NCBI GenBank assembly: GCA_035714005.1
Contig: DASTMQ010000550.1
Location: 1 to 12,219 of the forward strand
Length of the DNA stretch: 12,219 nt
Direction of reading: 5' to 3'
Source: AWTP1-13 sp035714005
GTDB taxonomy: Bacteria > Pseudomonadota > Alphaproteobacteria > Rhizobiales > Hyphomicrobiaceae
The stretch's first letter is position 1. Every line of letters starts with the position of its first letter. The notes beneath the pieces were generated by a model that saw nothing but the letters and a program-made list of their open reading frames with translations, was not told the DNA's origin and ran no database searches. Made by a program: the position numbers and the translations under genes. Shown piece by piece: positions 6,014-12,219 of this stretch.

Positions 6014-6103
6014 ATGGCTAAGGCAGCGGTGAAAGCGAAGGCAAAAGCCAAGAAGAAGGCGGCGAAGAAGCCGGCGGCAAAGAAGCGTAAGACGCGCCGG
6101 TAA
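6014..6103 (+). CDS. Tiny lysine/alanine-rich protein (29 aa)
   Basis: The 29-residue product starts MAKAAVKAKAKAKKKAAKK and ends KRKTRR. It has 12 lysines, 3 arginines and 10 alanines with no acidic residue: over half is basic. The KKPAAKK segment is like histone H1/AlgP-type tails, so binding to DNA or RNA is inferred. It is below common gene-calling limits. Support comes from a strong ribosome binding site (GAGAGAGAGGGA, 5996-6007, six bases before the ATG), a clean stop, and a textbook intrinsic terminator 91 bases after the stop. It is probably related in function, perhaps in origin, to the 51-residue gene upstream. It converges with the VOC gene. Confidence 0.72.
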   Translation: MAKAAVKAKAKAKKKAAKKPAAKKRKTRR

Positions 6104-6194
6104 GGCTTGTCTGGGGAATTGGCGGTCCGCCGGGCCCGGTCGGGCAGCCGGGTAATTGGACGGATCACACCCTAACAAAGCATGCGATAATTTC

Positions 6195-6230
6195 GAGGCC
6201 GGGGGAAATACTCCGGCCTCCGATTTTTTT
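6195..6230 (+). terminator. Intrinsic terminator after the 29-aa gene
   Basis: GAGGCCGGGG (6195-6204), loop GAAATA and CTCCGGCCTC (6211-6220) form a 10-bp stem with one G-T wobble. CGA and seven T residues (6224-6230) follow. It faces the plus strand and ends 15 bases before the stop of the convergent VOC gene. Confidence 0.85.
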
Positions 6231-6245
6231 CGTGAGGCCTTATGG

Positions 6246-6632
6246 TCACTCGGGCAGATGACAGACGGCCTCGATATTGTGGCCATCGGGATCAAGCACA
6301 AAGGCACCGTAGTAGTTCTGATGATAGTGGGGCCGCAGGCCTGGGGGGCCATTGTCCTTGCCGCCGGCATGCAACGCGGCCCGATGAAAGGCCCGCACCG
6401 CGGCCCGGTCTTTGGCGGTGAAGGCAAAGTGGACCTGCCCGCGCACCGGTTTGCCGCTGCCGATCCAGAACTGTGGTTTTGCTCCGGCGCCAAAGCCGGC
6501 GTGACTATGACCGCCGGTCTCCTCGGAGGCCACCTCGAGTATTAGATCATATCCCAGTGGCGCCAGGACCTTCAGGTAAAAGCCCTTGGAGTGCATGAAG
6601 TCGGAAACCGGAATGCCGACGTGGTCCAGCAT
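6246..6632 (-). CDS. VOC-family (glyoxalase-fold) protein
   Basis: A 128-residue single-domain protein of the vicinal oxygen chelate fold. Family marks are the opening MLDHVGIPVSDF with the first metal-ligand histidine (H4), the strand KPQFWIG near 52-58, the block GQVHFAFTAKDRAAVRAFH (65-83), and the end YYGAFVLDPDGHNIEAVCH (107-125) with E121 as the likely last ligand. It matches the small VOC proteins often annotated as glyoxalase/bleomycin resistance; the substrate cannot be told. The frame is open further upstream to 6776, but that part overlaps sdhB. The start at 6632 has the family N-terminus and a good Shine-Dalgarno (AAGGTGGG, five bases away). It begins 41 bp after the sdhB stop, so it may share its transcript. 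Confidence 0.92.
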   Translation of the reverse strand: MLDHVGIPVSDFMHSKGFYLKVLAPLGYDLILEVASEETGGHSHAGFGAGAKPQFWIGSGKPVRGQVHFAFTAKDRAAVRAFHRAALHAGGKDNGPPGLRPHYHQNYYGAFVLDPDGHNIEAVCHLPE

Positions 6633-6637
6633 GACTA

Positions 6638-6645
6638 CCCACCTT
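6638..6645 (-). promoter_or_regulatory. Ribosome binding site of the VOC gene
   Basis: On the minus strand AAGGTGGG ends five bases before the ATG at 6632. It decides this start over longer in-frame alternatives that overlap sdhB. Confidence 0.75.
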
Positions 6646-6673
6646 GGATGATCCTGATCCTGGCCCGAGCCTA

Positions 6674-7453
6674 TCAGACCCGACGCTCCACCATCAGTTT
6701 TTTCAACTCGGCAATGGCTTTTGCCGGATTGAGGTTTTTGGGGCAGGCCTTGGCACAATTCAGGATCGTGTGGCACCGGTACAGTCGGAACGGGTCTTCT
6801 AGATTGTCCAATCGCTCTCCCGTTGCCTCGTCACGGCTGTCGACGACCCAGCGGTAGGCCTGCAACAGCGCCGCCGGTCCCAGATAGCGCTCCTGGTTCC
6901 ACCAGTAGCTGGGGCAGGAGGTCGAACAGCAGGCGCACAGGATGCACTCGTAGAGCCCATCGAGCTTTTCGCGGTCCTCCCTGCCCTGGCGCCACTCCTT
7001 GGGCGGGGTGGGCGTCGTGGTCTTCAGCCACGGTTCGATTGACTGCAGCTGGGCATAAAAATTCGTCATGTCCGGCACGAGATCCTTCACCACGCTCATG
7101 TGTGGCAGCGGATAGATCTTGACGACCCCACGCACGTCATCGATGGCCTTCAGGCAGGCGAGCGTGTTGGTGCCGGCGATATTCATGGAGCAGGACCCGC
7201 AGATGCCTTCGCGGCATGAACGCCTAAAGGTCAGGGTTGGGTCGATCTCGTTCTTGATCTTGATCAGGGCGTCGAGCACCATAGGCCCGCAGCTCTTGCG
7301 CTCGATCCAATAGGTGTCCAATCGCGGGTTGAGCCCGTCGTCCGGATTCCAGCGATAAATGCGAAATTGCTTCCACTCGCCGCCGGCTTGCGGCTGATTC
7401 CAAGTCTTACCAGAGGTGATCTTAGAATTGCGGGGCAGCGTCAGTTGGACCAT
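6674..7453 (-). CDS. sdhB: Succinate dehydrogenase iron-sulfur subunit
   Basis: SdhB carries electrons from the FAD subunit SdhA to ubiquinone in complex II, on the cytoplasmic face of the inner membrane. The 259-residue product is of mitochondrial/alphaproteobacterial type. The [2Fe-2S] cysteines are C80, C85, C88 and C100 (SCREGICGSC...AC). Those of the [4Fe-4S] and [3Fe-4S] centres are C170, C173, C176, C180 and C227, C233, C237 (CILCACCSTSC and CHTILNCAKAC). Clusters are complete, so it should be functional. The start has a GGGAAGG ribosome binding site 10 bases away. Unusually, sdhA is not directly upstream: a carbamoyltransferase gene ends 113 bp before. The other sdh genes must be elsewhere. 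A VOC gene follows. Confidence 0.97.
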   Translation of the reverse strand: MVQLTLPRNSKITSGKTWNQPQAGGEWKQFRIYRWNPDDGLNPRLDTYWIERKSCGPMVLDALIKIKNEIDPTLTFRRSCREGICGSCSMNIAGTNTLACLKAIDDVRGVVKIYPLPHMSVVKDLVPDMTNFYAQLQSIEPWLKTTTPTPPKEWRQGREDREKLDGLYECILCACCSTSCPSYWWNQERYLGPAALLQAYRWVVDSRDEATGERLDNLEDPFRLYRCHTILNCAKACPKNLNPAKAIAELKKLMVERRV

Positions 7454-7495
7454 TGCAAACGCGCCTTCCCTTGCTTAGGCGATGCTGGGCGCGGA

Positions 7496-7524
7496 CTTTG
7501 ATCGCCCGCCGGGCGCTCTGTCAA
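7496..7524 (-). promoter_or_regulatory. Possible sdhB promoter
   Basis: On the minus strand a perfect TTGACA (7524-7519) is followed after 17 bases by TCAAAG (7501-7496), a poor -10 box with three of six matches. It lies 42 bases before the sdhB start. A 7-bp hairpin (GCGGCGC/GCGCCGC, 7556-7539) without a T run lies between the carbamoyltransferase stop and this site, so separate transcription of sdhB is plausible but not shown. Confidence 0.35.
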
Positions 7525-7566
7525 CGGCTGCCGGTGCCGCGGCGCCCTCGCGCCGCCCCCTTTTTC

Positions 7567-9354
7567 TCAATTTTGCGAAGCGGGGGCGATCGCCGCGGCC
7601 TGCGCGCCTATGGCGGCCGCTGCCACTGCCTGCGCCTCCTCGGCGCGGCCCCTTCGATCCGTCGTATAGTAGTCGCCAAGCACTAGCACGTCGATGCCAC
7701 TGAGCAGATAGCAGGCGATGGCATCCTTAGGCGCGGCCACGATCGGCTCCTTGCGATTGAAGCTGGTATTGAGCAGCACCGGCACGCCCGTCAGACGCGC
7801 GAATTCCTCGATCAACCCGTAATATTTTGGATTGGCGGCACGATCGATCGTCTGGATGCGACCTGTGCCATCGACGTGGACGGCGGCCGGGATCACGCCT
7901 TGCTTGTCGGTGCGTACGCGCGGGGCCAGCGTCATGAACGGGTCGGCTTGGCTGACCTCGAAGTATTCCGAGGCCTTTTCAGCCAGGACCACAGGGGCAA
8001 AAGGCCGGAACGGTTCGCGCTTTTTGACGCGATCATTGAGCTCATCGCGCATTTCGGCACGGCGCGGGTCGGCCAGGATTGAGCGATTGCCGAGGGCGCG
8101 CGGACCCATCTCGAAGCGATCCTGGAACCAACCGATAATCTTGCCGTCGGCGAGATCCTTGGCAACGCGGCGGAGCAGCTGGGCGGTAGGCAGTCGATGA
8201 TAGCGCAACCCCTCCGCCTCGAGGGCGCTGACGATCTCCCCGTCCTTGTAGGCGCGGCCATAATAGGGATGCGTCAGCTCAAAACGGCGCGGCAGCCCCA
8301 GGGTCTGGTGTGTATGCCACAATGCGCTCCCGAACGGCGCCCCGGTGTCGGAGGCACACGGTGGCACCCAAACCCGGCGCACATCCGTCGCCTCCAGCAC
8401 TTTTGCGTTGGCAACGCAGTTGAGCGCCACGCCGCCGCTCATGCACAGGTCGCGTACCGGATACTGTTTCAGAAGACTGCGCACGCGATTGAGGATCACC
8501 TCTTCCGTGACGGTCTGCAGGGCAAAGGCAAGATCGCGGTGCCGGTCGGTCAACGGTTCGTCGGGCCGGCGCGCGTGCCCGAAGGTGTCGAGGAATTTTC
8601 GGCTGAAGGGGCGCAGCTGGCCGAACTTGTCGTAGCTGAAATAGCTCATGTCGACGGCGTAACTGCCGTCCGCTGTCGAGCGAATTACGTCGCGGAATCT
8701 ACTGACGTAAGTAGACGACCCGAACGCGGCCAAGGCCATTACCTTGCCTTCATCGCCAAAGCCAGCGAAACCCAAGTGTTGGGTGACAAAAGTGTAAACC
8801 AGACCCAGCGAGTTCATGATCTCGGTCGACCAGTTGCGTTCTAGTCGGGTGCCGCGGCCGAGATAAGCGCTGCTTGAGCTGTCATCCCCATAGCCGTCCA
8901 TGACGAGCACCAGCGCCTCCTCGAAGGGGGAGACGAAAAACACCGCCGCGTGTGAGTCATGATGACCGACGTTGACGATGGGTGGCAGGGTGGCGCATTC
9001 GAAGCTTTTGCTTAGCCCGTGCCGCAAATAGGAGTTGAGCACCATAATCTGGTTTTGTTGGGAGTCGTGTGCGCTCGGTAGCAGCAGGCTGAGGCTCAGC
9101 GGAAATCGGCGCATCAGCAGCCGCGAGGCCGTCCTTCGGAGCTGGCGCACATCCCACGGCGTCGTAATGACGTCCACGTCGGCAATGCTGAGCTCGAAGT
9201 CGGCGCGGGCCGCCGCTAGACTTTGCTTGGGAAATTTCTTGGTCTTCTTGACGCGATTGAAGCGCTCTTCCTCAAAGATCAGCTCGGGCACGCCGTCGTC
9301 GACTAGCGCGATGCCGCTGTCATGGGTCTTGGCGACAACTCCCAGAACCTTCAC
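7567..9354 (-). CDS. NodU/CmcH-family O-carbamoyltransferase
   Basis: Members transfer a carbamoyl group from carbamoyl phosphate, via carbamoyl-AMP, to a hydroxyl of a sugar, antibiotic or surface glycan. The product has 595 residues. The N-terminal Kae1-like domain carries HDS (11-13), the metal-site HHDSHAA (131-137), MDGYGDD (152-158), MSGGVALNC (305-313) and ASDTGAPFGSAL (334-345). The C-terminal YrdC-like domain carries EMGPRALGNRSILADPR (415-431), KKREPFRPFAP (444-454), DGTGRIQ (495-501) and PVLLNTSFN (525-533). An alanine-rich tail (about 572-595) follows. The start is GTG at 9354; an ATG five bases upstream is out of frame. The Shine-Dalgarno is weak. No glycosyltransferase or biosynthetic genes accompany it here, so the acceptor is unknown. 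Confidence 0.93.
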   Translation of the reverse strand: MKVLGVVAKTHDSGIALVDDGVPELIFEEERFNRVKKTKKFPKQSLAAARADFELSIADVDVITTPWDVRQLRRTASRLLMRRFPLSLSLLLPSAHDSQQNQIMVLNSYLRHGLSKSFECATLPPIVNVGHHDSHAAVFFVSPFEEALVLVMDGYGDDSSSSAYLGRGTRLERNWSTEIMNSLGLVYTFVTQHLGFAGFGDEGKVMALAAFGSSTYVSRFRDVIRSTADGSYAVDMSYFSYDKFGQLRPFSRKFLDTFGHARRPDEPLTDRHRDLAFALQTVTEEVILNRVRSLLKQYPVRDLCMSGGVALNCVANAKVLEATDVRRVWVPPCASDTGAPFGSALWHTHQTLGLPRRFELTHPYYGRAYKDGEIVSALEAEGLRYHRLPTAQLLRRVAKDLADGKIIGWFQDRFEMGPRALGNRSILADPRRAEMRDELNDRVKKREPFRPFAPVVLAEKASEYFEVSQADPFMTLAPRVRTDKQGVIPAAVHVDGTGRIQTIDRAANPKYYGLIEEFARLTGVPVLLNTSFNRKEPIVAAPKDAIACYLLSGIDVLVLGDYYTTDRRGRAEEAQAVAAAAIGAQAAAIAPASQN

Positions 9355-9545
9355 GGCATCAACACCACAGCATCCCGCAAGACGCTCCCCGTAACAGCCC
9401 AGACGCCATCAAAATACAGCCTAGGCAGGTCACATCAAAATCAATGCACTCTTACATGCCCGACGGCGGTCTTGTCGAGATTGCCGCCGTGCAGGCCCCG
9501 CGCGGTACGACGCTTTGCACACGGAAATGTGGCAATACACGCGCT

Positions 9546-12219
9546 CTAGTCGTGCTTTCCGTGGCAATGCTTGTATTTTTTGCCCGAACCGCACGGGCAA
9601 GGGGCGTTACGCGCTACCTTGCCCCAGGTCGAGGGGTTTTTGGGGTTTAGCTCGCCGCCCCGCTTGCGGGTCTGAACCGGCGTCCGCCGTTCATCGCGAA
9701 TGCCGGTGTGTACCTCGGCGGCCAGCGCCGCATCAGCCATGGCCAATTCGTCCTCGCCGGTGAACGGATCGACGTGCTGGGCCCGCATGGCGGGCAGCTC
9801 GACCGGCTCGAGAACGTCCGGTTCCTCCTGCGGCATGCCCTGGATGTGCATGAGCTGGCCGGTAACGGCCTCACGCAGGTTCGCAAGCATGGTCTCGAAC
9901 AGGTGAAAACCCTCGGACTTGTATTCATTGAGCGGGTCACGCTGACCGTAGCTGCGAAAACCGATGACCTGGCGCAGGTGCTCCAGCGTTATCAGGTGCT
10001 CGCGCCACAGGTGATCGAGGGTCTGCAGCAACACCATCTTCTCGATCTGGCGCATGGTCTCGGCGCCGAACTCGGTCTCCTTATCCCGGGCCTTGTCGTC
10101 GACCTCCTTGAGCAAGCGTTCGCTGATCTCCTCATCGGCGATGCCTTCCTCGGCCGCCCATTGGTCGACCGGAAGATCGAGACCGAAAATGCGCTGGATT
10201 TCGCTTTTGATCTCGGCCGTGTTCCACTGCTCGGCGTAAGCGTTCTGCGGAATATTCTTGGTCACGAGCTCGCGTATCACCTGATGGCGCAGGTCTACGA
10301 TCGTCTCGCTAACATCATCGTGTCCCATGATGTCGATGCGCTGGTCGAAAATGACCTTGCGCTGATCGTTCATCACGTCATCGTACTTGAGCACGTACTT
10401 GCGCGCATCGAAGTTGCGAGCCTCGACTTTCTGCTGCGCTTTTTCCAGTGCCTTGTTGATCCAGGGATGGGTTATGGCCTCCCCTTCCTGCAGCCCAAGT
10501 TTCTGCAGCATGCCGTCCATTCGGTCCGAGCCGAAGATGCGCATGAGGTCGTCTTCGAGCGACAAGTAGAACTTGGAACGACCGGGGTCGCCCTGGCGGC
10601 CGGAACGGCCGCGCAGCTGATTGTCGATGCGCCGGCTCTCGTGTCGCTCCGTGCCGATAACGTAAAGGCCGCCGGCAGCCAGCGCTTGACGTTTCTTGTC
10701 GGCAACATCGGTTTGGATCGTTTCGCGCTGGCGATTGATCTCTTCGGGCTGCGTCGCCGCGCTGTTGGCGGTGGTTTCGTTGATCCAATCCCGCAGCCGG
10801 TAGTCCGGATTGCCGCCAAGCTGGATGTCGGTACCGCGGCCGGCCATGTTGGTGGCGATTGTTACCGTGCCAGGGACGCCGGCTTGGGCGATGATGAGGG
10901 CTTCTTGTTCGTGATAGCGCGCATTCAGCACCTGGTGTGGGATAGGATCGCCGCTTGTGTTCTTGCTGCCGACCCCCACCAAATAGCTCCCGATCTCGTT
11001 GAGTTCGGCCTTCAGTTTGTCTTCCTTGCCCTCTTTCAAGCCGTCAGCCTGCTTCTTGAGATATTGGCCGAGCTCGCGCACGTATTTGTGGTCTTTCAGC
11101 AGAGCCGATAACTGTTCGGACTTTTCAATCGAGGTCGTGCCCACCAACACCGGCTGCCCGCGGCGGCGGCAATCGGCGATTTCCGCCACAATCGCCCGCG
11201 ATTTCTCCTTGACCGTCCGATAGACCTCGTCGTGTTCGTCGGCCCGAGCGACGGGCATGTTGGTCGGTACCTCGATCACATCCAGGCCGTAGATGTCCAT
11301 GAACTCGTTCGCCTCGGTGACCGCGGTACCGGTCATGCCGGCGAGCTTCTCGTAAAGGCGGAAGTAGTTTTGGAAGGTAATCGAAGCCAGGGTTTGGTTC
11401 TCGGGCTGGATTTCCACGTGTTCCTTGGCCTCGAGCGCCTGGTGCAGACCTTCCGAAAACCGGCGCCCCTGCATCATGCGGCCGGTGAATTCGTCGATCA
11501 GGATGACCTGACCAGCCTTGACGATGTAGTCACGGTCGCGTTGGAACAGGGTGTTGGCCTTAAGGGCCTGATTGGCATGATGGACGACGGTCACATTTTC
11601 GATGTCGTAGAGGGATTCGCCCTTGAGCAGGTCCTGCGCCCTTAGCATCTGCTCGATATGTTCGTTGCCGGTCTCGGTGAATGCCACCTGGCGCTGTTTC
11701 TCGTCGAGCTCGAAGTATCCTTGGGTCTTGAGCAGCTCCTTCAGCTGCTCCTTGCCGTTGCTCTTGGAAAGCTCCTTCTCGATCTTGCTGTGGTCGGCAA
11801 CCAGCTGTTTTACCAACACGTCCAAGGCATTGTAGAGTTCGGCCCGATCCTCCACCGGACCAGAGATGATGAGCGGGGTGCGCGCCTCGTCGATCAGGAT
11901 CGAATCGACCTCGTCGACGATGCCGAAATTGAACGGCCGCTGGACCATCTGCTGGCGCTCGAACTTCATATTGTCGCGCAGATAATCGAAGCCGAGCTCG
12001 TTGTTGGTGCCGTAGGTGATGTCGGCATGATAGGCGTCGCGGCGCTGGAAGTCGGCGAGGTTGGGGACGATCACGCCGACGCTGAGGCCGAGGAATTGAT
12101 AGATCTGGCCCATCCACTCGGCGTCGCGCTTGGCGAGATAGTCGTTGACGGTGACGACGTGGACGCCCTTCCCCTCGAGCGCGTTGAGATAGACGGCAAG
12201 CGTCGCGACCAGGGTCTTG
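9546..12219 (-). CDS. secA: Protein translocase ATPase SecA (5' end missing)
   Basis: SecA drives preproteins through the SecYEG channel using ATP. The window shows the last 890 residues; translation enters from the right edge at KTLVATLAVYLNALEGKG, the end of the Walker A motif. By comparison with E. coli, about 107 N-terminal residues lie outside. Seen in order are HVVTVNDYLAKRDAEWMG, the Walker B region DEVDSILIDEARTPLIISG, TGTAVTEANEF, TNMAGRGTDIQLGGNP, RRIDNQLRGRSGRQGDPG, and the C-terminal zinc motif CPCGSGKKYKHCHG for SecB and ribosome contact. A highly charged insertion of 47 residues (10944-11084) separates LLKDHK from IPHQVLNAR in the second ATPase domain. The stop is TAG at 9546-9548, followed by 191 bp without a gene or clear terminator. 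Confidence 0.98.
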   Translation of the reverse strand, partial: KTLVATLAVYLNALEGKGVHVVTVNDYLAKRDAEWMGQIYQFLGLSVGVIVPNLADFQRRDAYHADITYGTNNELGFDYLRDNMKFERQQMVQRPFNFGIVDEVDSILIDEARTPLIISGPVEDRAELYNALDVLVKQLVADHSKIEKELSKSNGKEQLKELLKTQGYFELDEKQRQVAFTETGNEHIEQMLRAQDLLKGESLYDIENVTVVHHANQALKANTLFQRDRDYIVKAGQVILIDEFTGRMMQGRRFSEGLHQALEAKEHVEIQPENQTLASITFQNYFRLYEKLAGMTGTAVTEANEFMDIYGLDVIEVPTNMPVARADEHDEVYRTVKEKSRAIVAEIADCRRRGQPVLVGTTSIEKSEQLSALLKDHKYVRELGQYLKKQADGLKEGKEDKLKAELNEIGSYLVGVGSKNTSGDPIPHQVLNARYHEQEALIIAQAGVPGTVTIATNMAGRGTDIQLGGNPDYRLRDWINETTANSAATQPEEINRQRETIQTDVADKKRQALAAGGLYVIGTERHESRRIDNQLRGRSGRQGDPGRSKFYLSLEDDLMRIFGSDRMDGMLQKLGLQEGEAITHPWINKALEKAQQKVEARNFDARKYVLKYDDVMNDQRKVIFDQRIDIMGHDDVSETIVDLRHQVIRELVTKNIPQNAYAEQWNTAEIKSEIQRIFGLDLPVDQWAAEEGIADEEISERLLKEVDDKARDKETEFGAETMRQIEKMVLLQTLDHLWREHLITLEHLRQVIGFRSYGQRDPLNEYKSEGFHLFETMLANLREAVTGQLMHIQGMPQEEPDVLEPVELPAMRAQHVDPFTGEDELAMADAALAAEVHTGIRDERRTPVQTRKRGGELNPKNPSTWGKVARNAPCPCGSGKKYKHCHGKHD

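Noticed and set aside
6156..6191. TTGGAC and GATAAT as a plus-strand promoter
   Set aside because: The spacing is 24 bases, too long for a sigma-70 promoter, and it would fire into a terminator.
7539..7556. Hairpin between the carbamoyltransferase and sdhB as a terminator
   Set aside because: The stem is only 7 bp and no T run follows on the minus strand.
9708..11111. Plus-strand open frame of 467 codons
   Set aside because: It is antisense to secA with no recognisable motif; it is a GC-rich shadow.

Overview
The window is a GC-rich stretch of what is most likely an alphaproteobacterial chromosome, perhaps Rhodospirillales or Rhizobiales related. The evidence is a mitochondrial-type SdhB, a LysR regulator of the LsrB/VtlR type next to trxB, LeuC and SecA of proteobacterial type, and tiny lysine/arginine-rich proteins. 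The species cannot be named from sequence alone. Almost everything is on the minus strand. Only two tiny basic-protein genes near the middle run on the plus strand.

Reading down the minus strand from the right edge, the order is: secA (5' end beyond the window), a NodU/CmcH-type carbamoyltransferase, sdhB (succinate dehydrogenase iron-sulfur subunit) and a small VOC/glyoxalase-fold protein. The convergent plus-strand block at 5.5-6.2 kb follows. It holds two very small, strongly basic proteins (51 and 29 residues), each followed by a hairpin terminator. The second is too short for ordinary gene callers. Next on the minus strand come map (methionine aminopeptidase), a spacer with a 14-bp tandem repeat, trxB (thioredoxin reductase), an LsrB/VtlR-like lysR gene, a densely structured 276-base gap and leuC (isopropylmalate isomerase large subunit). 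The 376 bases after leuC hold no gene I can support, and leuD is not in view.

Functionally this is mostly housekeeping: protein export, respiration, N-terminal Met removal, thiol redox and leucine synthesis. trxB and the lysR gene are 44 bp apart and probably co-transcribed, an arrangement known for lsrB in rhizobia. sdhB and the VOC gene are 41 bp apart and may form a second short unit. sdhB lacks sdhA upstream and is preceded instead by the carbamoyltransferase, whose role here is unclear.

The most interesting part is the gap between lysR and leuC. On the minus strand it folds into at least five consecutive perfect hairpins ending in a textbook intrinsic terminator. One large loop carries a pyrimidine motif complementary to Shine-Dalgarno sequences. 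It could be an unrecognised small RNA at the place where rhizobia keep AbcR sRNAs, or a leader/attenuator of leuC. Other points of note are the two tiny basic proteins with shared upstream words, the absence of cysteine from the LsrB-like regulator, and a 47-residue insertion in SecA.
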